NCBI GenBank assembly: GCA_000151295.1
Contig: GG745330.1
Location: 900,102-964,101 of the forward strand
Length of the DNA stretch: 64,000 bases
Source of the DNA: Allomyces macrogynus ATCC 38327
Lineage: Eukaryota > Blastocladiomycota > Blastocladiomycetes > Blastocladiales > Blastocladiaceae
Direction of reading: 5' to 3'
Shown piece by piece: positions 11,240 to 21,611 of the stretch; positions within the stretch are counted from its first letter, which is position 1; each line of letters opens with the position of its first letter. Position numbers and translations under genes: made by a program. The notes under the pieces are model-generated. The model was not told where the DNA came from and did no database searches. It saw only the letters and a list, made by a program, of their open reading frames with translations.

Positions 11240-11921
11240 GGTTGCTTGCCATCGGCCAGGGTCGAGTTTTGGTTTGAATTTCGTTTCTATAGTGCCAGAT
11301 TTAAATACATACGTATGCTTGTCTCCCAAGTTCTGTTTATCTCCACCTTGTTGCGTGGCGTGCCGCTCGACATTTCGTTGCGACCTGAGCATGCCGTTTT
11401 CTGGAGGTGTGGACCCGTCGCCGTGAAGGGTCATCGTGCACAGCCGCCGCCATCTGGCAGCTCGCCTGCCTCACAACGACGGACGCACGCCGTGCCCTTG
11501 GAGTACAACCACTCTCCCCACCCACGTACCATATTAGATCAAATGAAGTGGCACGCGAAGCGCCAGTGCCGCCCGACGCGCGCAACGTCGCCAACCATGC
11601 CTGACAAGAGATAAAATCATTTCCCGTTGGGGTCCACGTCTCGTTGGGCCATGAAGGTGCTCTTTGTTGTCGCGCTGAAGCGTCCACCAGCGCCCTTTCG
11701 CCTAAGTTTTTAGCGACAAATTGCGCAGGTGAGTGTGGGGTCGGGCCACCTCCGCTTGGGCTTTGTTATAAAAACCCGGCTGTTGTTGCCTCGGCCCCCC
11801 CGCTCTCCGATAACATCTCTCTTTGCCAACGTCGTCGACGACAGCAACGACGGCATTTTGCAGCTCGCTAGCGCTCCTGCTTGAACCCACCGCAGCCAAC
11901 GTGGCCCCGCTGCAACCCGTC
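11240..11921. other. spacer downstream of uL2m, promoter of the oxygenase gene
   Basis: About 680 bp without a gene. The part nearest the next gene has a TATA-like element at 11767 and a pyrimidine-rich CTCTCC stretch, consistent with a promoter and leader. Confidence 0.4.
11767..11773 (+). promoter_or_regulatory. TATA-box-like element
   Basis: TATAAAA lies about 150 bp upstream of the oxygenase start at 11922 and is followed by a pyrimidine-rich stretch. The position fits a core promoter, but the call rests on the motif only. Confidence 0.45.
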
Positions 11922-13271
11922 ATGACCGTCGCTGCCCCCATCGAGCTGAACAAGGACAATGTCGTCGTCCTCGACTACAACTTGCTGACCGACCCGAACA
12001 CCAACTACGCCGATGCCATTGAAGTCGCGTACGGCTCGGGCCCGCAGTGCCTTGGTGCGTTTGATGTCGCTTGGTCGCTGCTTCGCCTCCGTCGCCGCCG
12101 CTCTCGACGAGCCCGCGCTGACCGCACTCAAGTCTCTGCAACATCCAGGTGTGCTCGTCGTCAAAAACGTGCCCGACTTGGCCGACAAGCGCCTTACGCT
12201 CCTCGAGCTCGCGTCGAAGCTCGGCAACCTGCCCAAGTCGGTCCTCGCCAAGGCGCACGACCCGGCGACCGAGTGGGTTGGGTGGGACCACGGCACCGAA
12301 ATCTTCAACGGCAAGCCCGACCTGGCCAAGGGGTCGTTCTACGCGAACCCGCGGCATGATGAACCTGAAAGCGACGCTGATAAGCTGGCCAAGTTCCCGG
12401 GCATGACGCGGCCGAACCGTTGGTATGTGCGGACGCATGGCGGCTGATTCACGAGTGGTCGCCACTCGCGCATCGCGTTGAAGAGATGTGGCACAGAGTG
12501 ACCATGTCGGCGTTACAGGCTCCCCGAGGACCTCCCCGAGCTCGAGCCGGCATTCAAGGCGCTCGCGCAGCTGATCATGACTGTTGGCACGCACGTCGCG
12601 CGTCAAGTCGACAAGTACGCAACGTCGCGCGCGATCGCCGAGTACCCGGCGCCGCACTACCTCGAGTCTGTCGTGGCCACGTCGCGCACGACCAAGGGGC
12701 GGCTCCTGCACTACTACCCCGTGTCGACGCTGCCCTCGTCCATGCAGGCCGCCGCTGACGGCGCCGTCGATAACCTGTGCGGGTGGCACTTTGACAACGG
12801 GTCGCTGACGGGCCTGACATCGGCGCTGTACGTCGAGGAACAGCTCGACCCGACCACGGGCGAGCTGGTCGCGCTCACGCACGCGCCGGCGCCGACGGAC
12901 GCGGGCCTGTTTATTCGTACCCGCGGTGGCGAGACGGTGCGCGTCGGGATCCCGACGGACTGCTTGGCGTTCCAGATTGGCGAGGCGCTCGAGTTGTCGA
13001 CGCAGGGCAAGTTGCGCGCGACCGAGCACTGCGTGTTTGGTGGGAAGCAGACGCACTTGGCGCGTAACACGCTAGCCGTGTTTTGCCAGGCACGTTGGTT
13101 GGATGGTTGCGTGGAGGGCGGGATCGGGGAGGTGCTGAGACTGATTGCCGCTGGCGCGCGCGCAAATTTCATATGTAGCCCGACCTCGACGCGCCTGTCA
13201 CGCCCTCGCTCACGTTTGCCGAGTTCAGCAACAAGGTATACCTCCAGAACCACGCGCCGGAGGCCAACTAA
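11922..13271 (+). CDS. Fe(II)/2-oxoglutarate-dependent oxygenase (IPNS-like fold)
   Basis: Four exons, 11922-12054, 12149-12422, 12519-13089 and 13179-13271, give 356 residues. The double-stranded beta-helix shows the metal triad: H226 and D228 in WHFDNGSLTGL and H306 in ATEHCVFGG. The N-terminal part (AYGSGPQCLGVLVVKNVP, joined across the first intron) matches the start of isopenicillin-N-synthase-like oxygenases found widely in plants and fungi. The substrate is unknown. The last intron (13090-13178) appears to use a GC donor (CAG then GCACGT) and the acceptor ATGTAG; its removal gives FCQPDLDAP, which fits the family better than the read-through. Family confident, reaction unassigned. Confidence 0.75.
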
Positions 13272-14160
13272 ATGTTGCGGTGCCGTGCGCGAGCGCACCT
13301 TGGATGAGATGATGTTTGGTGTCTCTTGTGGTGAGAACCTGCTTTTGATTAATAGAATGTTGACCCATGTACTGCGATTCCACTGCCGCGGTGACAACAA
13401 AATATGGCGTATCAATAGCCCCTTGGACAGCAGAGACGCATCCGTCCCTGGAGGAAGCATAGCACGACACGAGGACGTGATCAAGTGAACTGAAGAAGAG
13501 ATTGTCAAGTACGTGTACACGCGGCCACGTACGTCGCACCCTGCCATCGTTCAAAGATCGAGAATCTCGAAATTGAAAAAATCTCGAGTTCTTAAAAAGT
13601 CTTTGAACTATTCCACCCATTCATGCTCGTGGGGCGATTTTTGCGGCTCATGGCGCTCACAATCGGCTGCAATTAATGTCCTCTCCAAGTCCTTGAGCAA
13701 GTTTGACCGCTTTTCAGTGCCCGTCCACCGCGTTACTGGGAAGCGTAACGGCGCGCTGGAGACTTAGACGCGTGTCTCGTCTCTGACGCGACGCAGGGCC
13801 CTGGGCACGACGTTCGAGCAGGGACTGTCGCGAAGCGATCACGATTTGATCAAGCCTTGGTTGTTGGCCGTGTTGGGTCAAACCCTAAACCTGGGCACTC
13901 ACGCTGCTCCGCCCGTGTGAAAACGGACAGTTCGGCTCTCCCACGCTGCATTTCCACGTGCTGGCGATTTGAAAAGTCGTCTGGGATGCGCCCCACGCTC
14001 GCATCACCATTGCGGATCATAGGCAGCCGCGACCCGGAAGGGACACCTGGGATGGCGATCCATGGCAATCGCAACGACCCTTTGACCGCGAACGGCCTGT
14101 TCTCTCCGTGCACATAAACGGCCAGCACCCTTGCGCAGCGACGACGACGACGCTGCAACC
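13272..14160. other. spacer between oxygenase and acyl-CoA oxidase genes
   Basis: About 890 bp without a supported gene. The first half is relatively AT-rich, with short homopurine and poly-A/T runs around 13560-13610, as expected for a 3' untranslated and spacer region. The second half leads into the acyl-CoA oxidase promoter. Confidence 0.4.
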
Positions 14161-16702
14161 ATGACCTCGACCACGACCACAACCATGATCGCCGCGCCCA
14201 ACCGCGAAATGGCGGCGCTCGCCGAGGAGCGCGCCGCGCCAGCTTTCCCCGTCCGCGACATGACCTACTTCCTCGACGGCGGCAAGGACGCGACCGAGGT
14301 GCGCGCGGCATGATCGGCAATGACGACGAGCAAATGTGGAAGAGTCGCGCTGACGTCGTGGGCCGAATTCGCAACGAACAGCTCAAGGAAAAGTTCATGC
14401 TCGAGCTCGAGCGCGACCCGATCTGGCGCAAGGACGACTGGCCCAACCTGACGCTGCCCGAAATGCGTGAGCGCACCATGGCCAAGGCACGGCTGATTGT
14501 CAACTTCCTCGCTAACGAGCCCGTGCACGTTTTCCGCGCGCGCATGGCCGTCATCTCGACCGTCGACCCGGGCTTCTGGACGCGTCTCGGCGTGCACGTA
14601 CGTTATTATTCCCACCCCGAGGGAATATGAAGAGGAGATTGGTATCGGAATGTGCGCAAAGAGCTGATCGCGTTGGTGTTTTGGTCGTCCAGTACGGCTT
14701 GTTTTTCGGTGCCCTGCAGTCGCAGGCGACGTCGAACCAGCTCACCTACTGGGTCCAGAAGGGAGCCCTGGCCGTCCACAACATGTACGGATGCTTCCTA
14801 ATGACAGAAATGGGCCACGGGAGTAATGTCCAGGCGTTGGAAACGACGGCAACGTTCGACGAGGCCTCGGACGAGTTTGTGATCCATACGCCGTCTCTGA
14901 CGGCCACGAAATGGTGGATTGGCGGCGCTGCGCACACGGCCACGCACGGTACTGTCTACGCGCAGCTTATTGTGCGCGGTAAGCGCCATGGAGTCAAAGT
15001 GTTTGTCGTTCCGCTGCGCGATCCGAAGGCGGGGACGTTGCTGCCGGGGATCTCTATTGGCGACTGTGGCAAGAAGTTTGGCCGTGACGGCATCGACAAC
15101 GGGTACTCTTCGCGTGTTTCACTTGCCTCTACGTTATTTTCGAGGAGAGGAATGCTTGTTGACAGTGGGGTGTGCGAGGAGTGAACACTAATTGCAATGT
15201 GATGGTGACCTCGGCGTGTAGTTGGGTCCAGTTCACGAACGTGCGCATCCCGCGGTCCTACATGCTCATGAAGCACACGCAGGTGAAGCGCGACGGCACC
15301 GTCATCGACCCGCCGCTCGCGCAGCTCTCGTACGGCGCTTTGATCCAGGGCCGCGTGGCCATGGTCGTCGACTCGGGCAACACGGCCAAGAAGGCGCTCA
15401 CAATCGCCATTCGGTACGGCGCGATCCGGCGCCAATTCGCGTCGCCCGGCGCCGACCAGGAGACCAAGCTGCTCGACTACACGATCCACCAGCACCGCCT
15501 CCTCCCGCTGCTCGCGCAAACGTTCGCCATGCACTTTGCCGGCCGCGAGGTTGATGCCATGTACACGGCTCTCATGGAGCAGCTCGATTCGGTGCAGCCG
15601 GGCCAGGATATGACGACCGTTCTCGAGACACTCAAGGAGACGCACGCGACCTCGGCCGGGCTCAAGGCCTACTGCACGTGGACGACGCTCAACTTGATTG
15701 AGCAGTGCCGCCAGACGCTCGGCGGGCACGGGTACTCGGAGTACACGGGGCTCGCGCCCATGCTCAAGGACTGGGCCGTGCAGTGCACGTGGGAGGGCGA
15801 CAACACGGTACGTTTCGCGTTGCGTTTGCGGTGAACTTAGTAGTATTCGACCTGGTTGATCTCACCATTGTGGTATTTTCTCGATGTAGGTCCTCACGCT
15901 ACAGCTCGGTCGCTTCCTGGTCGGCTGCTGCCGCGAGGCCATCGCCGCCAAGACCAAGGGCACGCGCGCCAAGCTCGGCGCCGGTGTCGCGTACCTCGCG
16001 CAGGTGCCCGAGATCCTGAAGCGCGTGTGCCCCGTGCCCGTTGATGCGGCGTCGGGCGAGGTCACGGACGCCATGGCCGTTCTTGACCCGTCAATCCTGC
16101 GCACGGCATTTGAGGTGGCGGCTGCGTGTGCCGTCGCCAAGGCGACGCGCGAATTCGAGACCGCGCTCAGCAAGCACATGCAGGGCGTGTCGGCGACCAA
16201 CAAGAAGGCGCGTGCCGCGGCAACGGAGCGCGCGCACGAGGACTCGGCGCACGCGCGTTTCGTCGCCGCCAAGACGCACTCGATGGGCTACCTGTTTGGC
16301 AAGTTTGTCGACGGCGTCGCAAAGGCGCCCGCCGACCTGGCCGCTCCGCTGCACCGGCTCGTCCAGCTGTACGGCGCGCACGCGATCACCGAGCACGCCG
16401 GCGTGTTCCTGACCTCGGGCTACCTGACGGCCGCCCATGTGAGCGCCGTCCAGACGGCCATGAACGCGCTCCTGCGCGACGTGCGCAAGGACGCGGTCCC
16501 GCTCGTGGATGCGTTCAACTTGACGGACTTTGTGGTCGGGTCGCCGTTTGGCGCCAAGGACGGTAACATTTACGAACGTTACTTTGAGCGTGTCACCAAG
16601 CTCAACCCGCCGCTGCCCAAGGCGCCCTACTTTGAGTCGACAATCAAGCCGCTGCTTGAGCGCGGGATCCAGGACGAGGAGTACCCGGAGCTCGAGGACT
16701 AA
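14161..16702 (+). CDS. acyl-CoA oxidase (peroxisomal beta-oxidation), frame broken once
   Basis: Exons: 14161-14597 (with one frame break near 14306-14314), 14693-15102, 15222-15807 and 15890-16702, about 750 residues. It oxidises acyl-CoA to trans-2-enoyl-CoA with FAD and makes hydrogen peroxide. Family signatures include MTYFLDGGKDATEVR near the N-terminus, the FAD-binding TEMGHGSNVQALETTA, TATKWWIGG, FGRDGIDNG joined to WVQFTNVRIPR, and GGHGYSEYTGL followed by the catalytic-Glu region CTWEGDNT. Exon 1 needs one extra base at GCGCGGCATGATC to connect EVRAA with MIGNDDEQ; no intron of normal size fits. The C-terminus ends ELED, without a PTS1 tripeptide, and no clear PTS2 is seen, so peroxisomal import is not shown by the sequence. 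Start chosen at ATG 14161 in an ACC context. Confidence 0.85.
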
Positions 16703-16996
16703 AGGGGCCGGTCGGTCTTTTGCGGCGTGGTGCCGCTGTTTTGATTTGTGATCATGGTCGCCAAGAGGGAGGGGCCCTCGCGGCCGCGCGTAATGGCTGC
16801 GCGGCCGGTGGGGGGAGGGCCAGTGCGCGTTTCATTTTGTCCTTCAATTTATACAGAGTGCGAATCATCCATTGTCTACAGTCTTTCACACAAGATCTGC
16901 GAGGAGCACATGAATGCGGCGGTTTGTTGGCGTTACGATAGACACAAAATAGCATCAAGAATCCATGTTACTACGCGTATTCAACACATAGTCAAA

Positions 16997-18064
16997 CTAG
17001 AATCCACGGCGCATCTTTTGCTTCTTGACCTCAATGTTGCGGTCCTGCCAGGTCGACTTGCGCAGCTTGACGGGTCGGCTGCCAAGGTACTTGTCTATCA
17101 ATCAGGAGCACATCGCGATCAGTCGTGGTCCGGAAAGACATGGAACCGAAGTGGGGAGAATAAAGACGACGCACTGTTGTAGTCGCGGAACGCGCGCGTG
17201 TAGTCGTCGGCGTTCATGAAGCTCACAAACCCGTAGCCCTTCGACTTGCCGGCCTTGTCCTTGACGACGTAGGCACGTTGGAACGACTCGTACTTGCCAA
17301 ACGCCGTCTCGAGCATGGCCGTCGTGACCTCGGGGCCCAAGTCGCCGACGAACAGCCGGAAGTCGTCTGGAGGCGAGGGCAAACGCGAGGGTCAAATCGC
17401 CGTCGACGTCAAGAAATCGCAGAGAAGCCAACGTACTGTCTGGCCAATCCTCGAGCGACTTGTCCTCCCATACTTGCCCAGCGGCGTACCGCAGCACGCG
17501 CTTCTTCTTGGCGGGAGGCCCGCTCGGCTCCGTATCGGCGGATGCGGCTGCTCCACTCGCGCTCGCGGCAGGAGCACCGGAACTCAGCGTTGCTGCGGCC
17601 GTTTTGGATGGCGCAGTTGGTGGCGGGACAGGGGTTGCCGATCCAGACTCCATTTCAGCGTGCTTGCGAACCGTCCCGCGCTTCGCATCAGTCGGTGCTG
17701 GCGCTGCAGATGCCGACTTTGCCGCCGTCGTGGTTGTAGCAGCAGCAGCGGTGGTCGTCGACTTGGTGGTCTTGGCCTTGGAACTGAATGAGGTCGACTT
17801 GCCCTTTTTACTCTCGGTCTTGACAATTACCGAATCAAGATCGACGGGAACCGAGGCTGTCGCTGCGGTAGCGGTGGTGGTGGCGGGCGTGGCAGCGGAG
17901 CCATAATAGTATTGAGCATAATAGGCAGCGTAGGCCGGGTCGGCCATCATTTGCGCATAGTATGCTGCGTACGCGTCGTCGGTCTGGGCGGGCGGGTAGG
18001 CCGCGGAAGGGGTACTGGTGCTCGCGCCGGCGCCGGGCGGAAGGGGTGGTCCCGGATACGACAT
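16997..18064 (-). CDS. RBM42-like RNA-binding protein (one RRM)
   Basis: Three exons on the minus strand, 18064-17437, 17366-17175 and 17094-16997, give 305 residues. The N-terminal two thirds are low complexity: Pro-rich, then a Tyr/Ala-rich stretch (AYAAYYAQMMADPAYAAYYA), then Thr/Ala/Lys-rich. The conserved core begins at RYAAGQVWEDKSLEDW and enters a C-terminal RRM with RNP2-like LFVGDLG and RNP1-like KGYGFVSF, followed by the KLRKSTWQDRN tail. This GQxWxD box plus C-terminal RRM plus RPxKLRKSxWxDRN is the RBM42 arrangement; RBM42 is a nuclear splicing-associated protein in animals. Introns of 70 and 80 bp restore frame exactly. It faces away from the Bem1-like gene. Confidence 0.85.
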
Positions 18065-18759
18065 GGTTGGTGGGTGTTGCGGGCTCGGAAGGCGGCAGAG
18101 ACAGCGTGGTCGCAGCAGGGCAATGCACTGCAGCAAGTTGGATCGTGTCGACGTTGCTGGCCGCAGCGTCGTGTGGTTGGCTCGGCAACGACGACATGGT
18201 GCGGCATGACGCGCGCGGACGTTTGAGAGGGAACGACTGAAGTGCGGTAGAGTCGAGCAGGTGGTTGACAGAGAGAACCATGATGGATCTGGCAGCATGC
18301 GGTGGGCCTGGCGCTGATACACCCACATACGCGCGGTTACGCCGTTTCACGTTTGCGCACCTCGGCGCATTGCATTTGCATTTCGCTGGCTTTCGCCGAT
18401 CACGCCTGGGTCTTTCGCGCCTTTCGCAGCATCTTCGCCACACGCCACGGCGCCACGCCGCACCTGCCGGCCAGCCTTCGAGCTCCAACCAACCCAACCC
18501 AACCCAACCCACCATCGTGCGCTGACTGGCAACGACGACGGCCGCGACAGCAACATCGAGCTACATAGGAACCAACAGCACGAGCACGCCGCTGTGGACA
18601 ACCTGCACGCGCACCTGCTGTGGTCCGCCCGCGCCCGACAGAGCAACCGTCGACCGGACCATCGTCACGAACGACTGCCCTCAGCTGCAAGCACCATCGA
18701 GCATCGACTGCCGCCAACATCTGGACCAAGCACAATAGAATAAAAGCAAGAACCGCGCC
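18065..18759. promoter_or_regulatory. divergent spacer between RBM42-like and Bem1-like genes
   Basis: This 695-bp gap separates outward-facing starts. It contains a short tandem AACCC array on the plus strand around 18489-18511 (about four units) and nothing else recognisable. Confidence 0.4.
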
Positions 18760-20769
18760 ATGTCGTCGACTATCGCGGCCGCGGCCAAGACGCCGCCCAA
18801 GTTTGTCATTCGCGCACGCACGGAGTTCAAGCCGTCCTCGCCCATCGAGCTCTCGTTCAAACGCGGCGATTTCTTTCTCGTCGTGAACCCGAACCCGCCC
18901 ACGGCGCTCGCGCTCGGCCGTCCGCCGGACCCGCCCGACGGCGCTGATGCTGGCCTGATGCGCCGTCCTGCCGGCGTCGGGCCCTGGCTCGAAGTCATGG
19001 ACCCGCTGCGCAACGTCAAGGGCCTCGTCCCGTCCGATTTCTTTGACGTGATTGAACGCACGGGGCACGCGCACCTCGCTGCGTCAGGTGGAGGTGGATC
19101 GGTCGTGGGCATGGCACCGTCTAGCCCCGTCCCGACATCCGGCAGCGTTGTTGGCGGTAACGGATACTCGGCAGCAGCAGCACCATCGTTGATGAGCCCC
19201 GCAGCGGTGGCCCCGGCCGCTGAGGGCGGCGCACGCCGCCCGTCGTCGTCGTCGCCACCACTCGTCTACCCGGCCGTTGTCCAGTACGATTTCGAACCAG
19301 AGAACCCGGACGAGCTGCATGCGCTCGCCGGCGACCATGTCCTGGTGCTCGCACACTCGGGATTCGAGTGGGTCGTCGCTAAGTTCATCGGCAAGCTCGG
19401 GAACCCGGGCCTGATCCCGATTTCGTACCTACAAATCCGCGATCCGATCACGAACGCGCCCTACTCGGATTTCGCGGCGCAGGTCCTGCAGCAGGGCAGG
19501 CTGCTGTCGCTGCGTGCGTGGAAGGCCCGGCAGCAGGCGCTCGCCGAGCATGCCGTGCAGATTGGTCCGGGATCACCGCTACCTGCGCCGGTGAGCATGA
19601 ATGGCCACTATTCGTATTCGCACGCGTCGCACGGTCACGACTCGCTCGCCGCCAAGGAGCGTGCCCCGGCCCGCATCTCGTCGCGGTCTCAGTCGTACGC
19701 CGGGTCGGACCTCCCCGACGGATCTGCTGTTGGCACGAATCTACCTCCACCCCCACTCCGGACGCGCGGGTCCCTCTCTGCCGGCGCTGTTTCGCGCGAC
19801 GTCTCCCCATCACCCACCTCGGCAACCACCACCTCCACGACTCCCTCGGCTACCGGCTACCCGCGCGTCGCCGCCGCGACCGTACCCTCCTTTGAGCCCC
19901 GCGGCACCGACTACGTCTACGCGATTCATGCAACGCGCATCGATCACGCCAAGTTCATCCTCTACCGAACCAGCGACGCGCTCTACGACATCCACCTGCA
20001 GTTGACCACGTGGGCCGCGCGCGACCCGGATATGGTCAATGCCGGCGTCCCGCTCCCGTCGTGGCCCGACGACGTACCCGTCGGTGTCCCCGCCGACTCA
20101 GACGCGGTCGCGACCGCGCGGCGGTACCGGGTCGACGCGTACCTGAGCGCCCTCCTCGCGCACCCGTTGGCCGCGAGGATCGCGTCGCATCCAGCCGTCG
20201 CGCAGTTTTTCCGACCACGTGCCGGAGATAAGATTCGTCGGCCGTCGACGCGCGCGGCGGCAGCGGCAGCGGCCTCGTCGTCGTCGCCAGCACCGCCGCT
20301 CCCGAGCACCGGGCCACCGCAGCCGCAGCCGGCAGCGCTGATGCGCATGAGCCCGGCGTCTTCGGTACCCGCATCGCCCGTCTCGGCGAATGCGCCCGGC
20401 GGGACCGACCAGCTCCCGCCGCCAGGGATGCCCATGCAACCACCGCCGGCAACCCCCGAACAACAGCCGTTGGCACACCACGTCGAGCTCGCGCGCGCGG
20501 CGGAACTGTCACTCAAAATCAAGATTGTCTTTGGGCACAAGGTGATCGCAATTCGGTGCAACCCTCACACGATCACGCACGCGTCGCTCCTGGCCAAGAT
20601 CGCTGAAAAACTGTTCAATGGCGATATTGGTTCCATCAACCGGCTCGTGTGGCGGCGGCCTGCGGGTGGGGACGCGTCTGCACCCGAGTTTGTGGATGTC
20701 GAGGACGAGGACGAGCTGGCGCGTGCGGTCGCCGAGTCGGGCGAGAAGATGCTCCTGTACGTGCAGTGA
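18760..20769 (+). CDS. Bem1/Scd2-like polarity scaffold (SH3-SH3-PX-PB1)
   Basis: Single exon, 669 residues, with the domain order unique to fungal Bem1/Scd2. SH3-1 lies near residues 13-95 and is stretched by an insertion between LVVNPNPP and GPWLEVMD. SH3-2 covers about 168-227 (AVVQYDFEPENPDELHALAGD, FEWVVAKF, GLIPISYL). The PX domain lies around 378-490 (YVYAIHATR, ILYRTSDALYDIH). The C-terminal PB1 domain is about 578-669 (LKIKIVFGHKVIAIRCN, then the acidic DVEDEDEL). In yeasts the second SH3 and PB1 domains recruit PAK and the Cdc24 exchange factor, building Cdc42-GTP feedback at polarity sites. Linkers are Ser/Pro/Ala-rich. Length is close to yeast Bem1 (551) and Scd2 (536) plus longer linkers. 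Start ATG sits in a GCC context. Confidence 0.9.
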   Translation: MSSTIAAAAKTPPKFVIRARTEFKPSSPIELSFKRGDFFLVVNPNPPTALALGRPPDPPDGADAGLMRRPAGVGPWLEVMDPLRNVKGLVPSDFFDVIERTGHAHLAASGGGGSVVGMAPSSPVPTSGSVVGGNGYSAAAAPSLMSPAAVAPAAEGGARRPSSSSPPLVYPAVVQYDFEPENPDELHALAGDHVLVLAHSGFEWVVAKFIGKLGNPGLIPISYLQIRDPITNAPYSDFAAQVLQQGRLLSLRAWKARQQALAEHAVQIGPGSPLPAPVSMNGHYSYSHASHGHDSLAAKERAPARISSRSQSYAGSDLPDGSAVGTNLPPPPLRTRGSLSAGAVSRDVSPSPTSATTTSTTPSATGYPRVAAATVPSFEPRGTDYVYAIHATRIDHAKFILYRTSDALYDIHLQLTTWAARDPDMVNAGVPLPSWPDDVPVGVPADSDAVATARRYRVDAYLSALLAHPLAARIASHPAVAQFFRPRAGDKIRRPSTRAAAAAAASSSSPAPPLPSTGPPQPQPAALMRMSPASSVPASPVSANAPGGTDQLPPPGMPMQPPPATPEQQPLAHHVELARAAELSLKIKIVFGHKVIAIRCNPHTITHASLLAKIAEKLFNGDIGSINRLVWRRPAGGDASAPEFVDVEDEDELARAVAESGEKMLLYVQ

Positions 20770-21611
20770 GCAATCCGATTTTGTTTGTTTTTGTGGCCAA
20801 AGGGGTCCAGTTTTGCGAGGGCTGATCTGGATAGCCCATTTTGTGGACCCTCTTGGCGTCTCATCCCTCTCCTCGTCGACCAGTTGTAGAGAATAACGGG
20901 AAGTTGAAGCCTTGATTGTTGTTCAAAATATACGAAAACATCCCATTGAACGATCGTGACAAAATCCGCAGCGCCTTGCAAGTCCTCTTCCACCCCATCC
21001 TCGAGCCTGTGGTCGCACCACGTGCATGGGCGTGCGCGGCAAACTCTTGAGAATGTTCTTGAGCGAGGTGCGGTTGAGGAAGGAGTGATCAGGCGAGGAA
21101 GTGCGCGACGGAATTCATATACACGGGAGACGGGAGGGACAGTTGACTATGTGTTGGTCTGGGGCCATGTTTTCGGGGTGTTCCACACCGTCATTTCTGC
21201 TGGAGAGGACGGCCACGTCCCCTTCACCCACTCTCCTGCAACGTCCATTCAAGATTCAAGTCATCCCAGCGATGCGCCACCTTCTCCACCGTGCCCTGCC
21301 CCTCACTGCGGACCGTGACTGTCGTTGACGAGAGTGAAGCCGTTTTCATGTCAAAAAGCGATGGGATCAACCTCGGAGAAGAGTTGCTGGGTCCGAAAAC
21401 GGCATTGCCAAATAACAGCCAGAGCAAACACGATGGACCGAGCCGAAAAGAAGCAAGAACAGGGGTGCAAGAAAAACGAAACCATTTCATTGAAACAAAC
21501 CACGACAACCCCGCGTCATTTTGCAAGCTCTTTCCTGACCTCCGTCTTGAGCCCAGACCCGCGCACGGCTTCTCCACCCGAGCACGACGTTGAGCGACCC
21601 CCGCCTTGCCC
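20770..21611. other. convergent spacer between Bem1-like and V-ATPase B genes
   Basis: About 840 bp holding the 3' flanks of both genes. Repeat copy B lies at 21300-21490. No gene is supported, although a frame at 21291-21593 is open through the repeat. Confidence 0.4.
21320..21490 (+). repeat. dispersed repeat, copy B
   Basis: Partner of the minus-strand copy at 4440-4625. The identical core TTGCTGGGTCCGAAAACG lies near 21387-21404, and similarity extends through CCAAATAA, AGCAAACACGAT and ACCGAGCC. The frame-preserved motif here is LGEELLGPKTALPN. Both copies lie in 3' gene flanks in an antisense or convergent setting. Confidence 0.5.

Noticed and set aside
14298..14343. A 46-bp intron to explain the acyl-CoA oxidase frame break
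   Set aside because: Far shorter than the other introns (61-119 bp), and it would delete residues that look family-like.
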